A stretch of DNA of 64,000 nt from Hoeflea_A sp965249925 (GCA_965249925.1 OZ252260.1:6014001-6078000), one strand, 5' to 3'; shown: positions 26,062-35,407, counted from the first letter of the stretch. Notes: a model not told the origin generated them from the sequence alone. Made by a program: numbers and translations.

Positions 26062-27158
26062 CGTGTGCGCTCCGTCTTGAGATAACTCTTCTGTCGGCGG
26101 AACATGTCTTTTCGATAAAACGGAAACAGCTCGAAATAGGTTCGGATCTTAACCCAGCGACCATAGATGCCCATCGGTTCAAACAGGATGAATAGAACCA
26201 GGATCAGGCCGAACAGCCCGCTTTCCAGCCCCGGTATCGTGATGGAAGTCATACCCAGAAGATTGGCAAGACCGTCACGGGAGAATGCTATCAGAAGCGG
26301 TAGGGCGACGATGATAACGGCCCCGAAAAAGGCGCCATGTATGGTCCCGAGGCCGCCGACAACTATCATCAGCAGCAGCGTAATCGATATGATCAGGTTG
26401 AACGTTTCGTGTGTGAACACCGTGGCGAAATGACCCATCAGCGCACCGCCAAGACCGGTTATGGTGCAGGAAATGGCAAATGCCACCATCTTTGTGCGGG
26501 CGACGTTGACACCCATGGCCTTGGCCGACACTTCCGAATCCCGCACAGCGGCGAACGCGCGCCCCGTCGGTGACCGCAACAGATTTCGGTAGACATAAAC
26601 AACCGCGAAAGTGATCAACAGGATCAGCCAGTACAGTTCGTTCGGGTTGCCATAACGGCTGAAAACAAAGCCGAAGATCTCGATGTCTGGCGCAAATAAG
26701 CCAGCGACACCATTGGTGATAGGTTCGAGTATGACGATCAAGTCCTCGGCGAGCACCGAGATCGCCAGCGTGGCGATTGCCAGGTAAATGCCGTGCAGTT
26801 TGGTCGTTGGTAGGGCGATTAACGCCCCTGCGACCCCGGCCGTCAGCCCCGATAGCGGAAACGACACGAGAAACGGCATACCCAGCTCGGTTTGGTATAT
26901 GACGTTGGAGTAGGCGCCTACAGCCATGAAAGCCGCGTGACCGAGGCTGGCTTGGCCGGTCTGCCCCACCAGAATCATCAGGCCCATGCCGCAGATCGCC
27001 CATATGAGCACCAGTGTTGCTTCGCCGATCAGAAAATCGTCGAGCAGGAAGGGCAGCAGGATCGCAACGACGAACAGCAATGCGTACCAAAAGGCCTGCG
27101 CGTTGTGCTTGAAAAGCCGAATATCGGCATCATAGGAGGTTTTGAATACAAAGCGCAT
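26058..27158 (-). CDS. livM: Liv-type ABC transporter permease LivM
   Basis: 366-residue inner-membrane permease with about nine hydrophobic segments. GQTGQASLGHAAFMAVGAYS near residue 65 and FAAVRDSEVSAKAMGVNVARTKMVAF near 198 are the family's coupling-helix and EAA-like blocks. A basic cytoplasmic tail follows the last helix. GAGGATCTGCG precedes the ATG. It pairs with LivH to form the translocation channel. Confidence 0.94.
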   Translation of the reverse strand: MRFVFKTSYDADIRLFKHNAQAFWYALLFVVAILLPFLLDDFLIGEATLVLIWAICGMGLMILVGQTGQASLGHAAFMAVGAYSNVIYQTELGMPFLVSFPLSGLTAGVAGALIALPTTKLHGIYLAIATLAISVLAEDLIVILEPITNGVAGLFAPDIEIFGFVFSRYGNPNELYWLILLITFAVVYVYRNLLRSPTGRAFAAVRDSEVSAKAMGVNVARTKMVAFAISCTITGLGGALMGHFATVFTHETFNLIISITLLLMIVVGGLGTIHGAFFGAVIIVALPLLIAFSRDGLANLLGMTSITIPGLESGLFGLILVLFILFEPMGIYGRWVKIRTYFELFPFYRKDMFRRQKSYLKTERTR

Positions 27159-27167
27159 CGCAGATCC

Positions 27168-28043
27168 TCACACCTTTTTCGTCTGGATCTGCGACAGGAT
27201 GCCGTGCGGACGCACCACAAGCATCACCACGAGAATGAGGTAAGGCATGATCTGTGAATAGCCGGCCGGCATGTAGCGGGCGGCGAAGGGCTCGACGAGA
27301 CCGACGATGATGCCGCCCAATAAAGCGCCGGGCAGGCTGCCGAAACCGCCGATCACAGCCGCGGCGAAGGCTTTGATTCCGAGCAGTCCGGTGGCCGGAT
27401 CGATCGAACCTTTGGAGGCGAACAGGATCCCGGCAATCGCCGCCACAATGCCGGAAAGACCCCAGATCATAGAGTGTATGCGCTTGACCGGTATGCCCAT
27501 GTAATAGGCGGCCAACTGGTTTTGCGACGATGCCTGCATGGCGACACCGAGCTTGGTGCGGCTGAAGAAGACGAAAAGCAGGGCCGTCAGGATCACCGTG
27601 ACAATCACCACCATGACCTCGTCAAGACCCAGGACCAGGCCGCCGAAACGCACCTCCTCGCCGGCGATGGGCGATTCCAGCGATTGCGGTTCATGGCCCC
27701 AGATGGCCCCGGCGACAAAGCGGATGACAAAGCCTAGCGCAATGGTCAGGATCACCACGGCAACCTGCGACTGGCCGAACATGCGGCGCAGCACCACCAT
27801 GTCCAGCAGATAACCCAGAATGCCCATGATGCCGATCGCCAGTGTGACCGACAGCCAGAAGGGCAGGCCCAGATAATACTCGTTGGTGAAACCGAGCGTG
27901 ATGAACGCGCCCAGCATCATGAAGTCGCCCTGGGCGAAGTTGACCGATTCGGTCGCTTTGTAGATCAGCACGAAGCCGAGCGCGATCAAGCCGTACACGC
28001 AACCATTGGCGAGTCCGCTTACAATCAGTTGCAGTACATCCAC
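27168..28043 (-). CDS. livH: Liv-type ABC transporter permease LivH
   Basis: 291-residue permease, starting at GTG 28043 (VDVLQLIVSGLANGCVYGLI) behind GGAGGAC 8 nt upstream; the frame is open to 28067 but has no site there. ATESVNFAQGDFMMLGAFI near residue 32 and AMQASSQNQLAAYYMGIPVKR near 178 mark LivH. It is the first transporter gene of the block, so livHMGF and the ligase plus livJ would be co-transcribed. Confidence 0.94.
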   Translation of the reverse strand: MDVLQLIVSGLANGCVYGLIALGFVLIYKATESVNFAQGDFMMLGAFITLGFTNEYYLGLPFWLSVTLAIGIMGILGYLLDMVVLRRMFGQSQVAVVILTIALGFVIRFVAGAIWGHEPQSLESPIAGEEVRFGGLVLGLDEVMVVIVTVILTALLFVFFSRTKLGVAMQASSQNQLAAYYMGIPVKRIHSMIWGLSGIVAAIAGILFASKGSIDPATGLLGIKAFAAAVIGGFGSLPGALLGGIIVGLVEPFAARYMPAGYSQIMPYLILVVMLVVRPHGILSQIQTKKV

Positions 28044-28129
28044 TCGACTTGTCCTCCCAAACCTCAACTATTGTTGTTTTTCACGTGGATGGATACCCGG
28101 TTCACCCATCCTTTCGATCCGTTGTCGAT

Positions 28130-29167
28130 CTACGGCACCAACATCACTTTCCCCTCCGGGCGACGCAGGGCGTCAGCCAGCGTTGACATGGCATCGGCAA
28201 AACGGATTCTGTCCGATACCTCGGTTTGCCATTGGCCGCTGACGAACCGTTCCTGGACCTCGCCGATGACGCGCATCTGTTCCTGCGGCGGAGTGCTCAT
28301 GAACCAACGGGTCAGCCAGAAGCCGACGATCTCCTTTTCCATAAAGACAAATTGGCCCATGGCATCCAGTCGCGGCGGTTGCGGGTCCAACTTGCCGTAA
28401 ACGACCCAGCGCGAGCGGTTGGGCATGGCCGCAAAGATGTCTGCCGAGACCTGATTGGCCACCGCATCGAGCATGATGCGTGGCTTCTCTGATTTGATCA
28501 GTGCCTTGAATTGGTCCGCAAAGTCGGGCGCCGTGCTGTTCAACACATGCGCCGCTCCGAGCGATTTCAGATGCTCGGCCTGATCGTCGCGACGGATGAT
28601 CGCGATCGGTGCGATACCGTCATCACGACCGAGGGCGGTCATCAGTTTGCACAGCTGGCTGTTGGCGGCGGTCATTATGAAACTCGACGTATCCGCCTTA
28701 CGCACGATGTCGAACATCGCCATGGCGGTCAGCGGATTGACGATATGTCCCGCAGCGTCTTCGTCGCGCATGTCATCGCGAACAGGGATGCAGACCTTGG
28801 CCGATGTCACGGCGTAATCGGCCCAGGTGCCTGAGCCCTCCGGATCCACCGTGAACGCGACGCGTTTGCCGACCAGCCCTTCCGCATAGGAACCGACACC
28901 AGCGACGACATCACCGACACCTTCGAAACCGGCCGGTGCGCCGCTGCGGCGCGGAATACCGTATTCGCCCTTGATGAAATGCAGATCGGAAGGATTGATC
29001 GAAGCCATGCGCATTCTGATCAGGACCTGTCCGTCCTTGAGCTGCGGCACCGGAAGCGTCGATGCTTCGACATAGTCGTCGAGCCGGTCAATGTGCGGTC
29101 CTTCCGACGTGCCGGAAAACCCGTCGTGCTTCTGCACCAATGCCAACATGTCGCTCGGAATGGTCAC
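28130..29167 (-). CDS. MDR-family zinc-independent oxidoreductase (enoyl reductase/quinone reductase-like)
   Basis: 345-residue medium-chain dehydrogenase/reductase. GroES-like domain motifs include ASINPSDLHFIKGEYG near residue 55 and GFEGVGDVVAGVG near 78. The cofactor domain is atypical: a SFIMTAANSQLCKLMTALGR segment replaces the usual AxxGGVG glycine motif. Zinc-ligand cysteines are missing. The GTG start follows GGAGGATGCG. It lies 62 bp upstream of the livH stop-side neighbours in the same block and could reduce an enoyl intermediate. Substrate unknown. Confidence 0.8.
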   Translation of the reverse strand: MTIPSDMLALVQKHDGFSGTSEGPHIDRLDDYVEASTLPVPQLKDGQVLIRMRMASINPSDLHFIKGEYGIPRRSGAPAGFEGVGDVVAGVGSYAEGLVGKRVAFTVDPEGSGTWADYAVTSAKVCIPVRDDMRDEDAAGHIVNPLTAMAMFDIVRKADTSSFIMTAANSQLCKLMTALGRDDGIAPIAIIRRDDQAEHLKSLGAAHVLNSTAPDFADQFKALIKSEKPRIMLDAVANQVSADIFAAMPNRSRWVVYGKLDPQPPRLDAMGQFVFMEKEIVGFWLTRWFMSTPPQEQMRVIGEVQERFVSGQWQTEVSDRIRFADAMSTLADALRRPEGKVMLVP

Positions 29168-29169
29168 GA

Positions 29170-30153
29170 TTACGCATCCTCCGGAATGAGAATAATCTTG
29201 CCGGTGGCACCGCGCCCCAGCACACGCTCAAGTATCTTGGGTGCATCAGCAAGCGGATACCGCCCTTCGATATGCGGTTTAACCTTGCCTTGCATGTACC
29301 AGCCGATCAGTTCTTCCATGTTCTGGGCGTAGACCGCCGGTTCGTGCCGGGTGAAGGAACCCCAAAACACGCCAACGACTGAAAACTCCTTCACCAGCGT
29401 CAGGTTGACCGGCAATTGCGGGATACGCCCTGAAGCGAACCCGATCACCAGAAGGCGGCCATTTCGCGCCATAGCACGGCAGGCTGAGTCAAAGGCATCA
29501 CCGCCGACGGGATCGAACAGGACGTCGACGCCTTTGCCGTCAGTCAGGCGTTTGAGATCGTCCTTCAGATTGTCGTAGCCGATAACCTCGTCGGCACCGG
29601 CAGAACGGGCAATATCCCGCTTGTCGTCACTGGACGCGACCGCGATGACCTTGGCGCCCATTGCCCTGGCAATCTGGATCGCCGCAATGCCTGTCGAACC
29701 GGCTGCGCCGAGAACCGCGACTGTCTCACCAGCCTGCAGCTGAGCCCGTTGCTTGAGGGCGTGGTGGGACGTTCCGTAGGCACACATAAGCGCACAGGCA
29801 TCGGCTCCGTCCATGCCGGCCGGCAGGGGAAACACCGTGCCGGCTGGAACGGCGACCTGTTCGGCATAGGCGCCAAGCTGCGACATGCCGGCAACACGAT
29901 CCCCGGGTTTGAACGCCTCTACCTTCGAACCCACCGCTTCGACCGTTCCGGCGACTTCCATTCCCGGCACGAAGGGCGTGGGTGGTTTCACCTGGTAGAG
30001 GCCCTGCACGAGCAGCCCGTCCGGATAGTTCACACCAATGGCATCGGGCCGGATCACCACCAGGTCACCCTTCGCCTGGGGCGCGTCGATATCGGTGTAC
30101 TGCAGATCGCTCAGAGGACCCAAAGCGTTGCAAACGACGGCTTTCATACTCAC
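29170..30153 (-). CDS. NADPH:quinone oxidoreductase family protein
   Basis: 327-residue MDR enzyme. IGVNYPDGLLVQGLYQVKPP near residue 38, FVPGMEVAGTVEAVG near 62, and the NADPH glycine motif VAVLGAAGSTGIAAIQIARA near 144 are standard for the quinone oxidoreductase/CurA group. The GTG start at 30153 lies 5 nt after AGGAG and overlaps the upstream stop (GTGA). It probably reduces an alpha,beta-unsaturated substrate of the surrounding catabolic pathway. Confidence 0.88.
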   Translation of the reverse strand: MSMKAVVCNALGPLSDLQYTDIDAPQAKGDLVVIRPDAIGVNYPDGLLVQGLYQVKPPTPFVPGMEVAGTVEAVGSKVEAFKPGDRVAGMSQLGAYAEQVAVPAGTVFPLPAGMDGADACALMCAYGTSHHALKQRAQLQAGETVAVLGAAGSTGIAAIQIARAMGAKVIAVASSDDKRDIARSAGADEVIGYDNLKDDLKRLTDGKGVDVLFDPVGGDAFDSACRAMARNGRLLVIGFASGRIPQLPVNLTLVKEFSVVGVFWGSFTRHEPAVYAQNMEELIGWYMQGKVKPHIEGRYPLADAPKILERVLGRGATGKIILIPEDA

Positions 30154-31388
30154 ACGCGCTCCTGGGTGTATTTGCGAAGTTCGGTTCGGGCCACCTGGCG
30201 ACGGTGAACGGCATCCGGCCCGTCGGCAAGCCTCAGGGTTCGCAAGCCCGTCCAGGCCCGGGCCAATTTGGTATCCTGCGACACACCCTGGCCACCGAAC
30301 ATCTGGACCGCCTCATCCGTGACGCGCAGCGCCACCTTGGGGGCGACGACCTTAATCTGGCTGATCCAGGGCGCGGCTGCCCGCGGATCGCCCTGATCCA
30401 TCATCCATGCGGCCTTCAGGCACAAAAGCCTGGCCATCTCGATGTCCATGCGGCATTCGGCGATGATGTCATAATTCGCACCCAGTTGGGCAAGCGGCTT
30501 GCCGAACGCCTCGCGACGTAACGCGCGCTGGCACATCAATTCCAAGGCATGTTCTGCCTGACCTATGGCGCGCATGCAATGATGGATACGTCCGGGTCCC
30601 AGGCGACCCTGGGCGATCTCGAATCCACGGCCCTCGTCAAGGATCAGGTTTTCGGCTGGAACCCGCACATCCGTGAACCGCAGGTGCAGGTGTCCGTGCG
30701 GCGCATCATCGTGGCCGTAGACTTCCATCGCCCGTAACTTCTCGATCCCGGGTGTGTCGGCGGGTACCAAAATCATCGAATGGCGCTGGTGCTTGGGCAT
30801 GTCCTCGCCACCCGTCTTGACCATGGTGATGTAGATCATGCATCGCGGGTCGCCGGCACCCGATGACCACCACTTTTCACCGTTCAGCACGTAGGAGTCG
30901 CCGTCCCTGACACAGGTCATGGCGACGTTCGTCGCGTCCGAGGAAGCCACGTCCGGTTCGGTCATCAGGTAGGCGGAGCGAATCTTGCCGTCCAGCAGCG
31001 GCGCCAGCCACTCGGATTTGTGGCGTTCCGAGCCGAACCGTTCGAGCACTTCCATGTTACCGGTATCGGGCGCTGAACAGTTGAACGTTTCGGCACCGAG
31101 CGCTGCCTTTCCCATTTCTTCAGCGAGGTAAGCGTATTCCACGGTCGTCAGCCCGTAACCGCGGTCGGAATCGGTCAGCCAGAAGTTCCAGAGGCCACGA
31201 TCCCGTGCTTTTTGCTTCAACCCCTCCAGGATTTCGACCTGGCGGGGTGTCAGGCTCCAGCGATCGCCTTTTGCCACTTCCGCATGAAATTCGTCGTCCA
31301 GGGGCATGATCTCGTCACGCACCATTGTTCTGACGGCTTCGAGGATCGGCTGCAGCCGTTCGGTCATCCCGAGATTCATTTCAGACAT
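30150..31388 (-). CDS. Acyl-CoA dehydrogenase (ACAD10/11-like)
   Basis: 412-residue flavoprotein. LTDSDRGYGLTTVEYAYLAEEMG near residue 75, YLMTEPDVASSDATNV near 137 (FAD/substrate segment), and VQMFGGQGVSQDTKLARAWTGLRTLRLADGPDAVH near 363 are the usual blocks; the last matches the long-branched-chain ACAD10/11 group. It overlaps the tetR stop by 8 bp and is the first enzyme gene of the block. Likely partner is ETF. Confidence 0.92.
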   Translation of the reverse strand: MSEMNLGMTERLQPILEAVRTMVRDEIMPLDDEFHAEVAKGDRWSLTPRQVEILEGLKQKARDRGLWNFWLTDSDRGYGLTTVEYAYLAEEMGKAALGAETFNCSAPDTGNMEVLERFGSERHKSEWLAPLLDGKIRSAYLMTEPDVASSDATNVAMTCVRDGDSYVLNGEKWWSSGAGDPRCMIYITMVKTGGEDMPKHQRHSMILVPADTPGIEKLRAMEVYGHDDAPHGHLHLRFTDVRVPAENLILDEGRGFEIAQGRLGPGRIHHCMRAIGQAEHALELMCQRALRREAFGKPLAQLGANYDIIAECRMDIEMARLLCLKAAWMMDQGDPRAAAPWISQIKVVAPKVALRVTDEAVQMFGGQGVSQDTKLARAWTGLRTLRLADGPDAVHRRQVARTELRKYTQERV

Positions 31389-32028
31389 GTGCAGTCGACT
31401 CCTCCGTCATCCCGAGACCTCTCAGGGCAAATGTTGTGCACTGATCGACAATCCTGTCGACCGCTTCATCGGTTTCGTCACCGCGTTGACGATACCAGAA
31501 CAGTGTCGAGTTCAGCGACATGAACATCAATTGCAAGGTGATGCCGGTGTTTTCGAACTCAGCCGCGCCGTCGGCTTTGACGGCTTCCAGGACAGTTCGA
31601 AATACATTGGAGTATTCGGTTCGCATGGCCTGCAAGTCGACCAGCGTTTCACGCTGTGACGGTGTGGTCGCGCCGCTCAACAACATCGTCACACCTTCCC
31701 ATACGCACCGTTGAAAGGGTTGGGTGCGTATCATGGCCAGACAGTGAGCGCGTGCCATGCGTTGCAGCTTCTCAGCCGGATCGACCGGCGCCTCGAACAA
31801 CGGCATGATCACGTCGAAATTCATCTGCATGCCGCGACGGTAGACGTCGAAAAACAGATCCGCCTTGGACCGATAATGGTGATATATGCGTCCCTTGGTA
31901 GCGCCGAGACGATGGGCGACATCATCGATGCTGGTGGCGGCGTAGCCGCGCTCCATGAAACACCGCGCGGCGGCCTCGAGGAGATCCTCTTGCACGGGCC
32001 GGCGCACACTGGTTGCCGAAGCGGTCAT
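31381..32028 (-). CDS. TetR-family transcriptional regulator
   Basis: 215-residue repressor-type protein. The N-terminal HTH (about residues 13-60: EAAARCFMERGYAATSIDDVA, TKGRIYHHYRSKADLF) is typical, followed by a helical ligand domain. AGGGAGGAAG precedes the ATG. It heads the catabolic block and faces a palindrome in its own promoter, so it probably represses the acyl-CoA degradation and import genes and the divergent SDR gene until an acyl-CoA ligand is present. Confidence 0.93.
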   Translation of the reverse strand: MTASATSVRRPVQEDLLEAAARCFMERGYAATSIDDVAHRLGATKGRIYHHYRSKADLFFDVYRRGMQMNFDVIMPLFEAPVDPAEKLQRMARAHCLAMIRTQPFQRCVWEGVTMLLSGATTPSQRETLVDLQAMRTEYSNVFRTVLEAVKADGAAEFENTGITLQLMFMSLNSTLFWYRQRGDETDEAVDRIVDQCTTFALRGLGMTEESTAHV

Positions 32029-32114
32029 GCGCTAGGCTTCCTCCCTGGCGAAACGCATTTGTTTTCCCGGGTGTCTGCTATCTGCATCCTCCCCGGATCG
32101 TTGCAGCAGTAAAA

Positions 32115-32134
32115 AACATACTACCGGGTATGTT
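32115..32134. promoter_or_regulatory. 20-bp TetR operator candidate
   Basis: AACATAC (32115-32121) and GTATGTT (32128-32134) form a perfect inverted repeat around TACCGG. On the minus strand TTGACA (32139-32134) abuts it, placing the palindrome over the tetR core promoter. On the plus strand TAATAT at 32149-32154 would put it over the SDR -35 region. This geometry fits simultaneous repression of both directions. Confidence 0.65.
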
Positions 32135-32208
32135 GTCAACGGAATCGGTAATATGCTGATGTGGAACCGGCCGATTGTCATCGGATCTGCGCATGGAGGA
32201 AGCACCAA

Positions 32209-32889
32209 ATGACCACCCTCGTAACGGGAAAGCGTGTTCTGATCACCCATTGCGACCAGTTTATGGGACCGGCTTGCGTCGAGATTTTTCGACGCGAAGG
32301 TGCTGAAGTGATCGCTGATAACAGTGAACTTCGTTCGCCCAGGGCCTGCCATGATCTGATTGCCGGAGCAGGGCGCATTGATGTCCTGATCGTAAACCTT
32401 GCGTCGCCCAACCATTATGGAAAAACCGTCGTTGAGGTCGAGGATGATGCGTGGACCGAGGTCTTTGATCTGCTGGTTCATCCGTTGCACTGGCTGGTGC
32501 GCGCCGTCTTGCCGCAGATGACAGAGCGCCGAAAGGGGAAGATCGTTGTCTTCGGCAGTGCAACGCCGTTGCGGCCAATGGCACGACTTTGTGCGTATAG
32601 CGCGGCCCGCGGTGCCCAGATTTCCTACGTCAAGTCGGCCGGAGTCGAGGTGGCCCGACACAATGTGCAGCTCAACCTGATTGCCCAGAACTGGGTAGAG
32701 AATCCGTCCTACTACCCGCCCGAATTACAGCAAAACCCCAAGTTCCAGGAAAACTTGAAAAGACAGGTACCGCTTGGCCGTTTGGGGACGGCCGAGGAAG
32801 ACGTCGCGCTGGCGCTTTTTCTTGCCGGAGACAACAGCGATTTTTTTGTCGGGCAAGCGATCCCGTTTTCCGGCGGTTGGGCTTCGTGA
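32209..32889 (+). CDS. SDR-family oxidoreductase
   Basis: 226-residue short-chain dehydrogenase-like protein. The nucleotide-binding N-terminus is divergent: KRVLITHCDQFMGPACVEIF replaces the TGxxxGxG motif. IDVLIVNLASP corresponds to the NNAG strand, the catalytic YSAARGAQ has Arg where the YxxxK lysine is expected, and GQAIPFSGGWAS is the C-terminal. The catalytic motif is therefore degenerate, and activity is doubtful or unusual. GGAGGAAGCACC precedes the ATG. It is divergent from the TetR gene and shares its operator. Confidence 0.83.
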   Translation: MTTLVTGKRVLITHCDQFMGPACVEIFRREGAEVIADNSELRSPRACHDLIAGAGRIDVLIVNLASPNHYGKTVVEVEDDAWTEVFDLLVHPLHWLVRAVLPQMTERRKGKIVVFGSATPLRPMARLCAYSAARGAQISYVKSAGVEVARHNVQLNLIAQNWVENPSYYPPELQQNPKFQENLKRQVPLGRLGTAEEDVALALFLAGDNSDFFVGQAIPFSGGWAS

Positions 32890-32909
32890 TCCACCCGGCT
32901 GTCAGTTGA

Positions 32910-34247
32910 TTATTCGGCAGCCATGTTCTCTGACGTCGGTTCGGCACGGTCGCGCCCGACGCTGACATATGTAAAGCCGTACCGTGTTGGTTCCCGGCGC
33001 CGGTGAATGTTGCGCAGGTCGATCATCAGAGGTTCGGCCATCGCTTCGCCCAACCTGTCGAGTTCGAGCGCCCGCAACAGATTCCATTCGGTCATGATGA
33101 CCACTGCATGGGCGCCGACGACAGCTTCATAGGGATCATGCGCCCATTCGACGCCCGGATAGAGCGGTGCAGCCGAAACCATAGCCTTCGGGTCGAACGC
33201 GCGAACTTTGAAACCTTTGTTCAACAGGGCATCAAGGACCGGCAGCGCTGGCGATTCGCGAATGTCGTCCGTATCGGGTTTGAACGCGACACCGAGGACC
33301 GCGACGGTTTTGCCCGCAGATTCGCCTATGGCGTCGAGGACCCGGCGGGCCATCTCTTCCTTGCGTCTTTCGTTGACGGAGATGGTGGCCTGTACAAGTT
33401 CTTGCGGAGCGCCCACCTTGCGAGCGAATGAAGCCAGCGCCCTGGTATCCTTGGGGAAACAGGATCCGCCGAAGCCCGGTCCGGCACGCAGGAACTTGTC
33501 ACCAATGCGTTGGTCGAGCCCGATGATCTCGGACACTTCAATGATATTGGCGTCGACTTTTTCACACAGATCGGCGATCTGGTTGATGAAGCTCACTTTC
33601 ATGGCGAGAAACGCATTTGCGGCATATTTGCTGAGTTCAGCGCCGGCAAGAGATCCGACAGTGATCGGCGTGTCCTGAAGCTTCAGCGGCCGGTAGAGTT
33701 GCTCGGCGACTTCGCGCCCGCGCTCGTCATGGATCCCGATCACCACGCGGTCCGGGCGCATGAAATCCTGGATGGCGGTGCCTTCACGCAGGAATTCCGG
33801 ATTGCTGACAATGGAGAAATCGAGTTCCGGACGCAGCTCCGCAATGCGTTCGCGAACCCTCTGGGATGTGCCTGGAACCACCGTACACTTGACGATGACC
33901 ACGGCGCCGTCCTTAAGGTGCGGTGCAACATCCTCCACCGCCGCGAACACGTACTGCAGATCGACCTCATCGCCGCCCTCAACGGACGGTGTCCCGACGG
34001 CCAGAAACACGACATCGGAACTGGGAACGCAATTGCCTGCATCCGTTTCAAAATGCAGCCGGCCTTCGACGGCATTCGAGTGAATGAGCTGATCGAGCCC
34101 AGGTTCGTAGATCGGGCTGATATTGTCCCGCAGCTGTGCGATCTTTTCGGCCTGTTGGTCAACGCAGGTGACGTTGAAGCCGAATTCGGACAGGCAGACG
34201 CCCGTGACGAGCCCGACATAGCCGGTTCCGATAATCGTAATGATCAA
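32910..34247 (-). CDS. UDP-glucose 6-dehydrogenase
   Basis: 445-residue NAD-dependent enzyme oxidising UDP-glucose to UDP-glucuronate. IIGTGYVGLVTGVCLSEFGFNV is the N-terminal Rossmann motif, and the catalytic cysteine lies in GPGFGGSCFPKDTRAL near residue 262. NAFLAMKVSFINQIADLCEK near 212 and VLGVAFKPDTDDIRESPAL near 322 are also diagnostic. Translation appears to start at TTG 34247 behind AAGGGG. It is divergent from a UDP-glucuronate epimerase that would use its product. Confidence 0.95.
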   Translation of the reverse strand: MIITIIGTGYVGLVTGVCLSEFGFNVTCVDQQAEKIAQLRDNISPIYEPGLDQLIHSNAVEGRLHFETDAGNCVPSSDVVFLAVGTPSVEGGDEVDLQYVFAAVEDVAPHLKDGAVVIVKCTVVPGTSQRVRERIAELRPELDFSIVSNPEFLREGTAIQDFMRPDRVVIGIHDERGREVAEQLYRPLKLQDTPITVGSLAGAELSKYAANAFLAMKVSFINQIADLCEKVDANIIEVSEIIGLDQRIGDKFLRAGPGFGGSCFPKDTRALASFARKVGAPQELVQATISVNERRKEEMARRVLDAIGESAGKTVAVLGVAFKPDTDDIRESPALPVLDALLNKGFKVRAFDPKAMVSAAPLYPGVEWAHDPYEAVVGAHAVVIMTEWNLLRALELDRLGEAMAEPLMIDLRNIHRRREPTRYGFTYVSVGRDRAEPTSENMAAE

Positions 34248-34387
34248 TTTGTGCCCCTTAGCATGGTCAGGATCGTGCCCTGAGACTTGCGATTCCGTTG
34301 CCTGGCGTTTTCTTTGTCAATCACCGTGGGTATAAACCCTGCGCAAAATATTTCCAGATCATATTTGTTCCATCAAAAGGTCGGTCG

Positions 34388-35407
34388 ATGGCAGTTGAAG
34401 AATCCCAGGCGATCATTGTGACGGGGGCTGCAGGTTTCATCGGTTACCATGTCTGCCAACAATTGCTGGAACTTGGGCACAGGGTCGTCGGTGTCGACAA
34501 TTTGAACGCATATTACGATGTCGCGCTCAAATCGGCCCGCCTTGACCGCCTGATGGACCATCGGCGATTTGATTTCCATCGAATCGATATCGCCGACCGG
34601 GAGGCGGTCTCTAGAGTGTTCGACGAGACCGCGCCCAATAACGTCGCGCACTTGGCGGCACAACCTGGTGTTCGTTATTCCCTGCAAAACCCGCACGCTT
34701 ATATCGACAGCAATATCAATGGTTTCCTCAATATTCTTGAAGCATGTCGTTCGGCGCCGATCAAGCATCTTGTCTATGCGAGTTCCAGTTCGGTTTACGG
34801 CAACAGTCCGGAAGTGCCCTATTCGACGGAGCAAAACGTCGACAATCCGATCAGCCTCTATGCGGCGACTAAGAAATCCAACGAGCTGATGGCGCACGCC
34901 TACAGCCACATTTGGGACATTCCGGTGACCGGCCTGCGGTTCTTCACCGTTTACGGACCTTGGGGGCGACCGGATATGGCGGTGTACCTGTTTACCGACG
35001 CGATTCGTAGCGGCAAACCGATCAAGGTGTTCAACAACGGTCAATTGAGGAGAGATTTCACCTACATCGACGACATTGTGAAGGGTGTCATTGAAGTGTT
35101 GTTTTCACCGCCCCGGGACAAAAACAGCGGCGAAGATCGCCAGGTGACGGCGCCGCTCTACCGTCTCTACAACATCGGCAACTCCGAGCCTGTCGAATTG
35201 ATGACGATGATTGAGACCCTGGAGCGCCTTCTGGGCCAAAAAGCCGTCAAGGAATTCCTGCCGATGCAGCCGGGTGATGTTCATGAGACCTTTGCCGACA
35301 CCTCAGCCCTCGAAAAGGACTTTGATTTTCGAATTCATACACCGCTGGAGCAGGGGCTTGCTTCTTTCGTGCATTGGTACGACGCTTACCAGAGAAGGAA
35401 CAGGTGA
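34388..35407 (+). CDS. UDP-glucuronate 4-epimerase family protein
   Basis: 339-residue extended SDR epimerase. VTGAAGFIGYHVCQQLLELG is the NAD-binding motif. VVGVDNLNAYYDVALKSARL is the block that distinguishes UDP-glucuronate epimerases from GalE. The SYK triad is seen in YASSSSVYG and YAATKKSNE, and GPWGRPDMA follows. It would convert UDP-GlcA to UDP-GalA. The ATG at 34388 follows AAAAGG; upstream in-frame sequence is not family-like. Its stop overlaps the phosphatase start (GTGA). Confidence 0.92.
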   Translation: MAVEESQAIIVTGAAGFIGYHVCQQLLELGHRVVGVDNLNAYYDVALKSARLDRLMDHRRFDFHRIDIADREAVSRVFDETAPNNVAHLAAQPGVRYSLQNPHAYIDSNINGFLNILEACRSAPIKHLVYASSSSVYGNSPEVPYSTEQNVDNPISLYAATKKSNELMAHAYSHIWDIPVTGLRFFTVYGPWGRPDMAVYLFTDAIRSGKPIKVFNNGQLRRDFTYIDDIVKGVIEVLFSPPRDKNSGEDRQVTAPLYRLYNIGNSEPVELMTMIETLERLLGQKAVKEFLPMQPGDVHETFADTSALEKDFDFRIHTPLEQGLASFVHWYDAYQRRNR

